Shown: positions 14,216 to 25,869, counted from the first letter of the stretch. The stretch is DNA of 64,000 nucleotides from Umezawaea sp049997955 (GCA_049997955.1 JAEBDY010000007.1:310001-374000), one strand, 5' to 3'. Notes: generated by a model not told the origin, from the letters alone. Translations and numbers: made by a program.

Positions 14216-15913
14216 ATGAACGAGACCCCCGACATCAAGCCGCGCAGTCGTGACGTCACCGACGGCCTGGAGCGCACCGCCGCGCGCGGGATGCTCCGGG
14301 CCGTCGGCATGGGCGACGAGGACTGGGTGAAGCCCCAGATCGGGGTCGCCTCGTCCTGGAACGAGATCACCCCGTGCAACCTGTCGCTCGACCGCCTCGC
14401 GAAGGCCAGCAAGGACGGGGTGCACGCGGCGGGCGGGTACCCGCTGGAGTTCGGCACGATCTCGGTGTCCGACGGCATCTCCATGGGCCACGAGGGCATG
14501 CACTTCTCGCTCGTGTCGCGCGAGGTCATCGCGGACAGCGTGGAGACGGTCATGCAGGCCGAGCGGCTCGACGGGTCCGTGCTGCTGGCCGGGTGCGACA
14601 AGTCGCTGCCCGGAATGCTGATGGCCGCCGCCCGGCTCGACCTGGCCAGCGTGTTCCTCTACGCCGGGTCGATCCTGCCCGGTCGCGTCACGCTGTCGGA
14701 CGGGCAGGAGCGCGAGGTGACGATCATCGACGCGTTCGAGGCCGTCGGGGCCTGCGCGCGCGGACTGATGAGCCGGGCCGACGTCGACCTGATCGAGCGC
14801 GCGATCTGCCCCGGTGAGGGCGCGTGCGGCGGCATGTACACGGCCAACACCATGGCGAGCGCCGCCGAGGCGCTGGGGATGTCGCTGCCGGGCAGCGCCG
14901 CCCCGCCCGCGACCGACCGCCGCCGCGACGGGTACGCGCGCCGGTCCGGCCAGGCCGTGGTCGAGATGCTGCGCAAGGGCATCACCGCGCGGCAGATCAT
15001 GACGCGGGAGGCGTTCGAGAACGCGATCGCGGTCGTCATGGCGTTCGGCGGCTCGACGAACGCCGTGCTGCACCTGCTGGCCATCGCGTACGAGGCCGAG
15101 GTCGAGTTGAGCCTGGACGACTTCGTGCGCATCGGTGCGAAGGTGCCGCACCTGGCGGACGTGAAGCCGTTCGGGCGGCACGTGATGACCGACGTCGACC
15201 GGATCGGCGGCGTGCCGGTCGTGATGAAGGCGCTGCTGGACGCCGGGCTGCTGCACGGCGACTGCCTGACCGTGACCGGGCTCACGGTGGCGGAGAACCT
15301 GGCCGACATCGCGCCGCCCGACCCCGACGGCACCGTGCTGCGCGCGATGGACAAGCCGATCCACCGCACCGGCGGCATCACGATCCTGCGCGGCTCGCTC
15401 GCGCCGGACGGCGCCGTGGTCAAGTCGGCGGGCTTCGACTCCGACGTGTTCACCGGCACCGCGCGGGTGTTCGACCGCGAACGCGCCGCGATGGACGCGC
15501 TGGAGGACGGCACGATCACCGCGGGCGACGTCGTCGTCATCCGCTACGAGGGCCCCAAGGGCGGTCCGGGGATGCGCGAGATGCTGGCGATCACCGCCGC
15601 CATCAAGGGCGCCGGGCTCGGCAAGGACGTGCTGCTGCTCACCGACGGCAGGTTCTCCGGCGGCACGACCGGCCTGTGCGTCGGCCACGTGGCCCCGGAG
15701 GCCGTGGACGGCGGCCCCATCGCGTTCGTCCGCGACGGCGATCCCGTCCGGCTCGACGTCGGCACCGGCACGCTCGACCTGGAGGTCGACGAGGCCGAAC
15801 TGGCGGCTCGTCGCGAGGGCTGGGAGCCCCTGCCCGCGCGCTACCAGCGGGGCGTGCTGGCCAAGTACGCGAAGCTGGTCGGCTCCGCGTCCGGTGGGGC
15901 GGTCTGCGGCTAG
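14216..15913 (+). CDS. ilvD: Dihydroxy-acid dehydratase
   Basis: 565 residues, full length for IlvD. It converts 2,3-dihydroxy-isovalerate and dihydroxy-methylvalerate to the 2-keto acids of valine and isoleucine synthesis, using an iron-sulfur cluster and Mg2+. Cluster ligands are seen in TPCN, AGCDKSLPGM and GEGACGGMYTANTM. The C-terminal signature GRFSGGTTGLCVGHVAPEA is present. ATG start; the gene stands alone, 50 nt after the PBP homologue and followed by a strong hairpin. The IlvD/EDD superfamily also holds sugar-acid dehydratases, but the ITPCN and KSLPGM context fits IlvD. Confidence 0.92.
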   Translation: MNETPDIKPRSRDVTDGLERTAARGMLRAVGMGDEDWVKPQIGVASSWNEITPCNLSLDRLAKASKDGVHAAGGYPLEFGTISVSDGISMGHEGMHFSLVSREVIADSVETVMQAERLDGSVLLAGCDKSLPGMLMAAARLDLASVFLYAGSILPGRVTLSDGQEREVTIIDAFEAVGACARGLMSRADVDLIERAICPGEGACGGMYTANTMASAAEALGMSLPGSAAPPATDRRRDGYARRSGQAVVEMLRKGITARQIMTREAFENAIAVVMAFGGSTNAVLHLLAIAYEAEVELSLDDFVRIGAKVPHLADVKPFGRHVMTDVDRIGGVPVVMKALLDAGLLHGDCLTVTGLTVAENLADIAPPDPDGTVLRAMDKPIHRTGGITILRGSLAPDGAVVKSAGFDSDVFTGTARVFDRERAAMDALEDGTITAGDVVVIRYEGPKGGPGMREMLAITAAIKGAGLGKDVLLLTDGRFSGGTTGLCVGHVAPEAVDGGPIAFVRDGDPVRLDVGTGTLDLEVDEAELAARREGWEPLPARYQRGVLAKYAKLVGSASGGAVCG

Positions 15914-15920
15914 ACCAGGC

Positions 15921-15952
15921 TTGACAACGGGCTGACAACGAGGCTGACAACG
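15921..15952 (+). repeat. Three tandem TGACAACG repeats after ilvD
   Basis: TTGACAACG, CTGACAACG and CTGACAACG, spaced 11 and 12 nt, start 8 nt after the ilvD stop and lie just before the terminator hairpin. Spacing near one helical turn suggests a protein or RNA-binding array, but no function is known. Confidence 0.5.
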
Positions 15953-15954
15953 AC

Positions 15955-16002
15955 GGGGCAGGGCCCGCGGCATCCGGTGGCGGACGCCGCGGGCCCTGCC
16001 CC
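15955..16002. terminator. Strong hairpin terminator of ilvD
   Basis: Perfect 17-bp inverted repeat, left arm GGGGCAGGGCCCGCGGC at 15955-15971 and right arm at 15986-16002, with a 14-nt loop and no U-tract. Confidence 0.88.
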
Positions 16003-16528
16003 GTCCGCCGGTCGGAAGGCGGGAACGCGCCGAGTCGCGTCTCTCGTCTTGACCGTTTCCGTCCATCGGGTGGACGCCGTCGATCAGTTAGGAAATAGGG
16101 GTCGCCTTACTTGATCGCGTTCACAAGAACGGGGTCACTCGACCGGGCGATGACTCGACTCCGCTGTGAACGGTCAAAAAGACTCTACGGACTCGGGGTT
16201 GTCGGAAGTGCTTCCGGGTAACGACCGTGTTTCACCCATAGGGGTTTTGGTCACGAACCCGTCCCGATTGGGAGTGGAGGCGGTTGCAAAGGACGGGATA
16301 ACGGACGCTAAGTGGGCGTGCGGGCCTCCCATCAGCCATGCTGCTCGCCGACACGGCTCGGTTCACACGGCTAACACGCAGGTCAGGCAATGCTGGGGGA
16401 CCAGGACATGGGGCGGTCCCATCATCGGAGGCGGGCCTGTTTAATGTCTTGGCGAGAAGCGGGTGCATCGGGTGAGGCCCGGCCCGCACGTCAACGTCGC
16501 ACTGCACCCGCGGAAGGACTGAGCACAG
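16003..16528 (+). promoter_or_regulatory. Upstream region of the peptide ABC transporter operon
   Basis: About 525 nt with no supported gene; AT content is higher than in the flanking genes, as expected for control DNA. It contains a short palindrome GGAAG-TG-CTTCC at 16204-16215 and two copies of ATAGGGGT (16095-16102 and 16238-16245), similar to the element repeated in the macrolactam cluster promoters. No clear -35/-10 pair was assigned. Confidence 0.4.
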
Positions 16529-17503
16529 GTGACCGGATTCCTGTTGCGGCGGTTGGTCAACTACGTAGTGCTGGCGTTCGTCGCGACGTTCCTAGCCTTC
16601 AGCCTGGCCTCCATCACATTCGACCCCATTGGCGTGCTGCAGCAGCGCAATCCGCCGCCGCCCGCGGCCACGATCGAGGCGAAGCGGATCGACCTGCACC
16701 TCGACCAGCCGATTCCGCAGCGATTCTTCACCTGGATGGGTGGGGTCGTTCAGGGTGACTTCGGTCGGACGATCGCGGACCGGCCGATCACCGACGAGCT
16801 CGGCAGGCGGGTGGGCGTGAGCCTGCGGCTGTTCCTGCTCGGCATCACCATCGGCATCCTCTTCGGCGTGCTGCTCGGCGTGGTCAGCGCGATCCGCCAG
16901 TACAAGTTCAGCGACTACTTCGCCACCCTGTTCTCGTTCGTGGTGCTGTCGACACCGGTGTTCGTGCTCGGCACCGTGCTCAAGCTCGGCGCCCAGAGCG
17001 TGAACAACACGATCGGCGACAACGTCCTGCTCTTCACCGGTGAGGCCACACCGGGCTTCCAGGGCAGCTGGTTCGCCGCGCTCGTCGACCGGCTCCAGTA
17101 CCTGATCGTGCCGACGCTGACGATCGCGCTCGGCCAGATCGCCTACTACAGCCGGTACCAGCGCTCGTCGATGCTCGACGTGCTGGGCAGCGACTTCCTG
17201 CGGACCGCGCAGGCCAAGGGCCTCACCCGGCGCAGGGCGCTGTTCAAGCACGGCCTGCGCACCGCGCTGATCCCGATGGCGACGCTGTTCGCCTTCGGCT
17301 TCGGCCTGCTGGTGGTGGGCGGCACGTTCACCGAACGGCTGTTCAGCTGGTTCGGCATGGGCGACTGGCTCGTCACCGGCATCACCACGCAGGACACCAA
17401 CGTGACGGCCACGGTGACGCTGTTCGTCGCGGTCTGCGTGCTCTTCTCCGGATGGCTGGCCGACGTGCTCTACGCGGCTCTCGACCCCCGAATCCGCATC
17501 TAG
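16529..17503 (+). CDS. Oligopeptide/dipeptide ABC transporter permease (DppB/OppB type)
   Basis: 324 residues with about six transmembrane helices. The first follows the short N-terminus (LLRRLVNYVVLAFVATFLAFS), and a large extracytoplasmic loop follows it, as usual for DppB. The cytoplasmic EAA-type loop is seen at YYSRYQRSSMLDVLGSDFLR, then TAQAKGLTRRRALFKHGLR. GTG start with GGAAGGA upstream. First gene of a four-gene operon; its partner permease starts 17 nt downstream. It forms half of the transmembrane pore of a peptide importer. Confidence 0.9.
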   Translation: MTGFLLRRLVNYVVLAFVATFLAFSLASITFDPIGVLQQRNPPPPAATIEAKRIDLHLDQPIPQRFFTWMGGVVQGDFGRTIADRPITDELGRRVGVSLRLFLLGITIGILFGVLLGVVSAIRQYKFSDYFATLFSFVVLSTPVFVLGTVLKLGAQSVNNTIGDNVLLFTGEATPGFQGSWFAALVDRLQYLIVPTLTIALGQIAYYSRYQRSSMLDVLGSDFLRTAQAKGLTRRRALFKHGLRTALIPMATLFAFGFGLLVVGGTFTERLFSWFGMGDWLVTGITTQDTNVTATVTLFVAVCVLFSGWLADVLYAALDPRIRI

Positions 17504-17519
17504 GCAGGGTGACGACGAC

Positions 17520-18529
17520 GTGACCGTAATCCTCAACGAGGGCGACTCCGCGGGTACCACGGGCGCCGCCTCGGGCAGCCCTGTCGACGCCGCGCCGGAT
17601 CCCGGCAAGTCCACGACCAGGGGCAGGCTCGTCCTGACCCGGTTCCTGCGCAACAAGCTCGCGCTGTTCGGGCTGGTCGTGATCGTGGCGATGTACCTGC
17701 TCGCGTTCGTCGGCCCGCTGCTGTCCAAGTGGAGCTACGACGAGCAGGACTACACCGCGTTCCTGCAGGCGCCGTACCCGGACCACATCTTCGGCACCGA
17801 CAAGATCGGCACGGACATGTTCGCGCTGACGATGCGCGGACTGCAGAAGTCGCTGCTCATCGGCCTGCTGGTGGCGGTCATCTCCACCGGGTTCGCGGCA
17901 CTGGTCGGCGCGGTCGCCGGCTACTTCCTCGGCTGGGTCGACCGCGGCCTGATGTGGCTGGTCGACCTGCTGCTGGTGCTGCCGTCGTTCCTGATCATCG
18001 CGATCCTCAGCCCGGCGTTCCGCGGCAAGTCGTGGCTGCTGTTCGTGGTGCTGCTGGCGGCCTTCCAGTGGATGATCACCGCGCGCATCGTGCGCGGCAT
18101 GACGCTGACGCTCAAGGAGCGCGAGTTCGTCAAGGCCGCCAAGTACATGGGCCAGTCGCCCGCGCGGATCATCTTCAAGCACATCGTGCCGAACATGGCG
18201 TCGCTGTTGATCATCGACGCGACGATCAACGTCGGCTCGGCGGTGCTCGCCGAGACGGGCCTGAGCTACTTCGGCTTCGGCGTGCAGTCGCCGGACGTCT
18301 CGCTCGGCACGGTCATCGCGACCGGCAGCGACTCGGCCCTCACCTACTCCTGGCTGTTCCTCATCCCCGCCGGGTTCCTGGTGATGTTCGTGCTCGCGGT
18401 GAACTTCGTCGGCGACGGCCTGCGCGACGCACTCGACCCCACGTCCTCGCGCGGTCGCAAGCGCGAGAAGAAGGCGGATGACGACGTGACCACCACATCC
18501 AGCACCACGTCCGGCGGAGGGAAAGCCTG

Positions 18530-18530
<1 letters not shown>
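17520..18530 (+). CDS. Oligopeptide/dipeptide ABC transporter permease (DppC/OppC type)
   Basis: 336 residues. After a polar N-terminus the OppC N-terminal helix (LALFGLVVIVAMYLLAFVGP) is followed by HIFGTDKIGTDMFALTMRG, the DppC/OppC hallmark, and by the EAA loop TLKEREFVKAAKYMGQSPAR. The C-terminus ends in a charged, Ser/Thr-rich tail (KREKKADDDVTTTSSTTS), longer than usual. The stop codon overlaps the start of the ATPase gene (TGATG), indicating translational coupling. Confidence 0.9.
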
Positions 18531-20659
<2,129 letters not shown>

Positions 20660-20768
20660 CCACACCCCCTGAGGTGTGAGCGGAGCCAGATTTTTCCGGA
20701 CGCGGGGCGTCCGGGCGCACGAACCGGGCCACGACCGACGCGGCCAGGCATGAGGGAGGTCCACGACA

Positions 20769-22463
20769 GTGAGTCGACGTGTATTGGTCAGAACGGCCGC
20801 GCCGGTGGTCGCACTGGCACTGGTGCTGACCGCGTGCGGCAGCGGCCCCACCGGTGGCGACCAGGGCCTCAAGGGCGCTGACCAGCAGGAGCAGGGCAAG
20901 GACGACATCAACCCCGTCGAGACGTCCAAGCTGAAGGACGGCGGCGAGTTCAAGTGGCCCGTCGACTCCCTGGCGGACAACTGGAACTACTACAACGTCG
21001 ACGGCACGGTCGCCAGCGGCGCCCGCATGATCAACGCGGTCATCCCCAGCGTCTTCGTGCAGAAGGCCGACTCGTCGATCGAGCTGAACAAGGACGTGGT
21101 GGAGGACGCGACGGTCACGTCGCAGGACCCGCAGGTCATCACGTACAAGATCAACCCGAAGGCCAAGTGGAGCGACGGCGTCGCCATCTCGTGGGAGGAC
21201 TTCGCCGCGCAGGCCAAGGCCAACAACGGTGTCGACCCGGCGTTCCTGACCTCGTCCACGACCGGCTACGAGGACATCGAGAAGGTCGAGAAGGGCGCCA
21301 ACGACCAAGAGGCGAAGGTCACCTTCAAGAAGAAGTTCGCCGAGTGGAAGAGCCTCTACGCGCCGCTGTACCCGAAGACGCTCAACGCCTCGGCCGACGA
21401 GTTCAACAAGGGCTGGGTCGACGGCCCGAAGGTCACCGCCGGTCCGTTCAAGATCGGCACGATCGACCTGACCGGCAAGCTGGTCACCGTGGTCCGCGAC
21501 GACGCGTGGTGGGGTGAGAAGCCGAAGCTGGAGAAGATCACGTTCCGCGTGATCGACCGCACGGCCCTCGCGGACTCGCTCGCCAACGGCGCCATCGACT
21601 GGTACGACATCGGCTCCAACGTCGACCTGTTCAAGCGCGCGCAGCAGACCCCCGGCATCAAGATCCGCCAGGCCGTCACGCCGGACTACAACCACCTGAC
21701 CTTCAACGGCGCCCCGACCGCGGTCATGAGCGACCCGAAGGTCCGCACCGCGGTCATGCAGGGCATCGACACGGCCACCATCGCGAAGGCCATCCTCGGC
21801 GCGATCCAGCCCGACCCCAAGGTCCTCGGCAACCACATCTACCTGCTGGGCGCCAAGGAGTACAAGGACAACTCCGCGGTCGGCAAGTTCGACAAGGAAG
21901 CCGCGAAGAAGTCGCTGGACGAGCTGGGCTGGAAGGCCGAGGGCGACGTCCGCAAGAAGGACGGCAAGGACCTCGCGATCCGCTTCGTGATCCCGACGCC
22001 GAACCCGACCTCCGACCAGGTCTCCAAGCTGGTGCAGACCCAGCTCAAGGACATCGGCGTCAAGGTCGACATCCAGGCCGTGCCGTCCGCGGACTTCTTC
22101 AAGAACCACATCAACGTCGGTGACTTCGACATCACCTCGTTCCGCTGGTTGAGCACCGCGTTCCCGATCAGCTCCTCGAAGTCGATCTACGGACTCGACG
22201 AGGCCAACGTGAACCAGAACTACGGCCGCGTCGGCAACGACCAGCTCAACAAGCTGTTCGAGGAGGCCAACAGCGAGCTCGACGACGCCAAGCGCGCCGA
22301 GCTGGCCAACAAGATCGACGAGGAGATCTGGAAGTCGGGCCACCAGCTGCCCATCTTCCAGAGCCCCGGCGCCGTCGCCGTCCGCGAGACCGTCGCGAAC
22401 TTCGGCGCCGTCGGCTTCGCGAACTCCCCGTACGACTACATCCACATCGGCTTCACCAGCTGA
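20769..22463 (+). CDS. Peptide-binding lipoprotein of the ABC importer (SBP family 5)
   Basis: 564 residues. Signal peptide with lipobox LTAC near residue 22, then a Gly/Asp/Gln-rich linker. The body has the family-5 solute-binding features: KDVVEDATVTSQ, PKAKWSDGVAISWEDF, a pocket region GNHIYLLGAKEYKDN, and a C-terminal helix rich in charged residues. GTG start after GGGAGG. Lies 109 nt after the ATPase gene and is followed by a strong hairpin, closing the operon. Ligand is unknown; the family binds peptides, but also nickel, sugars and other compounds. Confidence 0.9.
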   Translation: MSRRVLVRTAAPVVALALVLTACGSGPTGGDQGLKGADQQEQGKDDINPVETSKLKDGGEFKWPVDSLADNWNYYNVDGTVASGARMINAVIPSVFVQKADSSIELNKDVVEDATVTSQDPQVITYKINPKAKWSDGVAISWEDFAAQAKANNGVDPAFLTSSTTGYEDIEKVEKGANDQEAKVTFKKKFAEWKSLYAPLYPKTLNASADEFNKGWVDGPKVTAGPFKIGTIDLTGKLVTVVRDDAWWGEKPKLEKITFRVIDRTALADSLANGAIDWYDIGSNVDLFKRAQQTPGIKIRQAVTPDYNHLTFNGAPTAVMSDPKVRTAVMQGIDTATIAKAILGAIQPDPKVLGNHIYLLGAKEYKDNSAVGKFDKEAAKKSLDELGWKAEGDVRKKDGKDLAIRFVIPTPNPTSDQVSKLVQTQLKDIGVKVDIQAVPSADFFKNHINVGDFDITSFRWLSTAFPISSSKSIYGLDEANVNQNYGRVGNDQLNKLFEEANSELDDAKRAELANKIDEEIWKSGHQLPIFQSPGAVAVRETVANFGAVGFANSPYDYIHIGFTS

Positions 22464-22476
22464 TCGGGTTCCACCT

Positions 22477-22511
22477 CCGACGGCCCGGCGGGTTCTCCGC
22501 CGGGCCGTCGG
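22477..22511. terminator. Terminator of the peptide importer operon
   Basis: Perfect 15-bp stem CCGACGGCCCGGCGG with its complement, 5-nt loop, starting 14 nt after the stop codon. Confidence 0.88.
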
Positions 22512-22826
22512 CCCATGGAGGGGAGACCGCTCGTTCCGGATCGGTGCGGTGCGGTCGCCGTCCTGGTGCTGTGGTGGGCGTGGCAGTGGCCGCGCTGCTG
22601 TCGTTAGCCTCGGCGTCGGACCGCGGCCGCAGAGGCGTCACCCAGCAGCAACTGGCCCACGATCGCCACACCGCGCGGGTTCGCCCGGTGCGGCGTGGAG
22701 GTGGGCCCGTGCTACCAGTTCCGGAGGCCAACCAATACTCACCAAGTCGATGTTGGTCGACTCCGTTGTTCCGATCAAGGTCGGAGACGACGAGCGCGAG
22801 TCAGGTCACAAGCCCGCGGTCCGGGT
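22512..22826. other. Gap between the importer operon and the cluster's two-component genes
   Basis: About 315 nt between convergent transcripts. A hydrophobic-looking frame on the plus strand from 22544 has no ribosome site and no recognisable domain; I see no gene. This is a candidate left boundary of the macrolactam cluster. Confidence 0.5.
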
Positions 22827-23480
22827 TCAGGTGCGGGTGGTCGTGCTGTCCAGGTAGGTCAGGACCGCGCGGATGCGGCGGTTCTCGTCGCGGCTGGCCT
22901 CGAGGCCCAGCTTGGCGAAGATGTTGCCGATGTGGTTCTCCACCGCGCCCTGGGTCACCGCCAGCTTCTTCGCGAGGGCGGCGTTCGACAGTCCCTGGGC
23001 CATCAGTCCGAGGACCTCGGTCTCGCGGGCGGTCAGGCCTCCCAGCGGGTCGCGGTTGCGGGACAGCATCTGGGCCACCACGTCCGGGTCGATCGCCGAG
23101 CCGCCGCCCGCTACCCGCCGGACCGCTTCGAGGAAGTCGGCCACGTCGGCGACGCGTTCCTTCAGCAGGTAGCCGACGCCGGAGGTGCTCCCGGCGATCA
23201 GGTCGATGGCGTAGCTGCCCTCCACGTACTGCGAAACCACCAGCACAGGCAGGCCGGGGACCTCCTTGCGGGCCGCCAGCGCCGCGCGCAGTCCCTCGTC
23301 GGTGAACGTCGGGGGCATCCGGACGTCGGTGATGACCAGGTCCGGTCGGTGCTCGCGCACGGCGACGAGCAGGTCGTCGCCGTTGTCCACGGCGGCCACC
23401 GTCTCGATGCCGACGTCAGCGAGCAGGCTCTGCACCCCGGCCCGCAGCAGGACGGAGTCTTCGGCGATGACCACGCGCAT
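22827..23480 (-). CDS. NarL/FixJ-family response regulator
   Basis: 217 residues. The receiver domain has the acidic pair near the N-terminus (IAEDS), the phosphorylation Asp in LVITDVRMPP and the conserved Lys in GYLLKERV. A LuxR-type helix-turn-helix follows (LTARETEVLGLMAQGLSNAA to FAKLGL). The ATG start is the first codon that begins the receiver fold, with GGAG upstream. It lies 20 nt downstream of the histidine kinase gene in the same direction, so the two form one system. Targets unknown. Confidence 0.92.
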   Translation of the reverse strand: MRVVIAEDSVLLRAGVQSLLADVGIETVAAVDNGDDLLVAVREHRPDLVITDVRMPPTFTDEGLRAALAARKEVPGLPVLVVSQYVEGSYAIDLIAGSTSGVGYLLKERVADVADFLEAVRRVAGGGSAIDPDVVAQMLSRNRDPLGGLTARETEVLGLMAQGLSNAALAKKLAVTQGAVENHIGNIFAKLGLEASRDENRRIRAVLTYLDSTTTRT

Positions 23481-23500
23481 CTTCGTGCTCCCAGGGAGTT

Positions 23501-24616
23501 TCACCAGCGGACGGGCAAGTCGGCGCGCACGACCGTTGGCCCGCCCAGCGGGCTGACCACGGTGAGCACGCCGTCGATGGTGGCGGCCCGGTCGGCGAGC
23601 CCGGCGAGGCCACCGCCGGGGCGCACGGAGGCGCCACCGCGGCCGTTGTCGATGATCTCGACGACCACGGTTTCGTCGTCGCGCGTCACGCGCACCGACG
23701 CGCGGTCGCCGCCCGAGTGCTTGGTGATGTTGGCGAGCGTCTCGCTGACGATGAAGTACGTCGTGGTCTCGACGGGGGCGGGCGGGCGCGGTTCGACGGT
23801 CACCTCGATGTCCACCGGGATCGGCATCCGGGTGGTGAGCGAGGACAGCGCCGCGTCCAGGCCGCGGTCCTGCAGCACCGGCGGGTAGATCCCGCGGGCG
23901 AGATCGCGCAGTTCGGACACCGCGAGCTTGGCGTCGGTGTGCGCGGCGCCGATCAGCTCGCGCAGGGCGGACGGGTCGTCGGAGTCGAGTTTCAGCTGCG
24001 CCCGGCCAAGGCTCAGCGCGACGGACACCAGGCGTTGTTGCGCCCCGTCGTGCAGGTCGCGCTCGATGCGCCTGCGCTCGGCCTCGACCGCGTCGACGCC
24101 GCGGGCGCGCGAGTCCGTCAGCTGCCGGGTGCGGGCTTCCAGCAGTGCCGTCCGGTTCGGTCCCAGCATCGACAACGTCAGGGTGGCGTGCAGGGCGCCG
24201 ATGTGCGGCGCCACGAAGATGCCGAACGGTGGCACGGCGACCGAGATGATCCCGGCGACGAACTCCACGATGCCCAGCGGGAAAGCGAGCAGCGTGTAGG
24301 CCAGCTCGCGCCACGTGGTCTGGTCCACCAACCGGGCCTGCCACGTCTCCAGCAGTCCGGGGCCGTACCGCAGCGTTCGCGGCGCCGGAACGTCGACGTC
24401 GAGCATGACGCGGACCCAGCCGCGTTCCAGGTTGGCGAAGCCGCGGACGAGGGAGGTGGCGACGATCAGGATCGGGATGCCGATCCACAGCATGATGGTG
24501 GAGATGCCGAGCAGCGTCGTGACGAGCACGAGCACGAACGCCACGAGCCGGATCGGCAGGCTCGCGATGAGGAAGCCGATGGTGCGCACCACCCTCGGCC
24601 GCCCGATCACCGGCAT
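23501..24616 (-). CDS. Two-component sensor histidine kinase (HisKA_3 family)
   Basis: 371 residues. Residues 1-150 form an N-terminal membrane region with several hydrophobic segments (LIASLPIRLVAFVLVLVTTL, LWIGIPILIVATSLV, and a second pair near residues 90-135) of the 'putative sensor' type. The dimerisation helix contains the phospho-accepting His in ERRRIERDLHDGAQQRLV, and the ATPase domain shows NITKHSGG, DNGRGG and GGGLAGLADR. The ATG start lies 10 nt inside the glycosyltransferase gene, so the kinase is translated from the end of that transcript. Pairing with the response regulator is clear; the signal is not. Confidence 0.9.
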   Translation of the reverse strand: MPVIGRPRVVRTIGFLIASLPIRLVAFVLVLVTTLLGISTIMLWIGIPILIVATSLVRGFANLERGWVRVMLDVDVPAPRTLRYGPGLLETWQARLVDQTTWRELAYTLLAFPLGIVEFVAGIISVAVPPFGIFVAPHIGALHATLTLSMLGPNRTALLEARTRQLTDSRARGVDAVEAERRRIERDLHDGAQQRLVSVALSLGRAQLKLDSDDPSALRELIGAAHTDAKLAVSELRDLARGIYPPVLQDRGLDAALSSLTTRMPIPVDIEVTVEPRPPAPVETTTYFIVSETLANITKHSGGDRASVRVTRDDETVVVEIIDNGRGGASVRPGGGLAGLADRAATIDGVLTVVSPLGGPTVVRADLPVRW

Positions 24617-25869
24617 CGGGCGATCCGTTCCAGTTCCGGCACGAGGTCGTCCAGCGTCGGCCTGGCCAGCATCTCGTCCCGCACCTCCAGCGCGCAGGTG
24701 CGGAACGACGGTTCCGTCAGCAGCTGTTCGAGTCCACTCCGGACGGACATCGGCGTCATGTCGTCGAGGTCGACCAGCAGGCCGTTGCCGCGTTCCACCT
24801 GCGCGACGGCGGAGATCCGTTCGCTCCACGTGGTGCCGGGGATCACCAGCTGCGGAACGGCGTTGACGACCGCGTTGCCGATCGTCGCGCCGCCGCCCTG
24901 GTGCACGATGGCCGAGCAGCCGGCCAGGAGCTCGTTCATCGGCACGAAGTCCACCGTTCGCAGGTTGTCCGGGACCTTCTGCACCGACGCGAGCTGGGTG
25001 GCGTCGAGCGTCGCGACCACCTCGACGTCGAGGTCCGCGAGACCGTCGAGCAGGTCGGCCACCGACGTCTCCTCGACGCCGAGCGTCTGCCGGTTGGAGA
25101 TGCCCAGGGTCAGCATCACGCGCGGGCGCGGCGGCGGTTCGAGCACCCAGCGCGGGATCGCCATCGGCTTGTTCTGCGGCACGAAGCGCGCGGACAGGTA
25201 GTCCACGTCGACGCCGTCGTAACGCAGGTAGGACGGGTGGCAGTCGAGGGTCTTCACGCCGTAGCGCAGGGACTCGTCGTACTCGGCGCCGAATCGGCCC
25301 ACCGCGGCGGACATCCACTCGACGAACGGGTCCGCGCTGGTGTCCTCAGGGCGGTTCGCGCGCAGATCCCGGTACTGCGCGCCGATCCGCGCGGTCTGGT
25401 CGGCCGCGTACATCATCCGCAGGTGCGGGACGCCGATGGCCTGCGCCACGATCGGCGCGGCGTAGAGCAGCGGATCCCACAGGATGAGGTCGGGCCGCCA
25501 CTGCCGGGCGAACCGCACGAGCTCGTCGAGCAGCGGGTCCGGTGTGGTCCACCGGAACACGTCCACCCAGTGGCGGTAGACGGTGCGGACGTAGTCCTCC
25601 GTGTAGCGCTCGGGCCTGCTCTCCGAAAGCCGGTGCTCGCCGTGCATGGCGTTGTCGCCGTCCACGTTGAGCTGCCGGTGGTGCCCGACGTCGAGGTCGT
25701 CGCCGAACCACATCGAGTCGAGCCCGGTCTCGAGGAACGGCTCGACCTCACGCGGGTTGCGCTGGCCGACGAACCGCACCTCGTGCCCGGCCGCGGCCAA
25801 CGCCCAGCCGACCGGAGCCATGCTGTAGACGTGCGTCCTCGTCGGGAACACCATCATCATGACGCGCAT
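24607..25869 (-). CDS. Macrolide-type glycosyltransferase (EryCIII/DesVII-like GT1)
   Basis: 420 residues with a two-domain GT-B fold. The N-terminal acceptor half begins RVMMMVFPTRTHVYSMAPVG; the C-terminal half has the nucleotide-sugar binding signature HQGGGATIGNAVVNAVPQLV of antibiotic glycosyltransferases. It should attach a sugar to the macrolactam aglycone. Relatives of this group often need a P450-like helper protein; the cluster's only P450 keeps its haem Cys and so is not such a helper. ATG start directly facing the aminopeptidase gene, with a 279-nt shared control region carrying two AGGGGT-type palindromes. The histidine kinase gene overlaps its 3' end. Confidence 0.88.
   Translation of the reverse strand: MRVMMMVFPTRTHVYSMAPVGWALAAAGHEVRFVGQRNPREVEPFLETGLDSMWFGDDLDVGHHRQLNVDGDNAMHGEHRLSESRPERYTEDYVRTVYRHWVDVFRWTTPDPLLDELVRFARQWRPDLILWDPLLYAAPIVAQAIGVPHLRMMYAADQTARIGAQYRDLRANRPEDTSADPFVEWMSAAVGRFGAEYDESLRYGVKTLDCHPSYLRYDGVDVDYLSARFVPQNKPMAIPRWVLEPPPRPRVMLTLGISNRQTLGVEETSVADLLDGLADLDVEVVATLDATQLASVQKVPDNLRTVDFVPMNELLAGCSAIVHQGGGATIGNAVVNAVPQLVIPGTTWSERISAVAQVERGNGLLVDLDDMTPMSVRSGLEQLLTEPSFRTCALEVRDEMLARPTLDDLVPELERIARCR

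Noticed and set aside
16085..16110. Iron-box (DtxR/IdeR) in TTAGGAAATAGGGG
   Set aside because: Only the left half resembles the box; the inverted right half is missing, and the downstream genes are a peptide importer.
22544..22826. Short hydrophobic frame after the importer operon
   Set aside because: No ribosome site, a shifting protein-like signal and no family resemblance; overlaps the end of the response regulator gene in longer versions.
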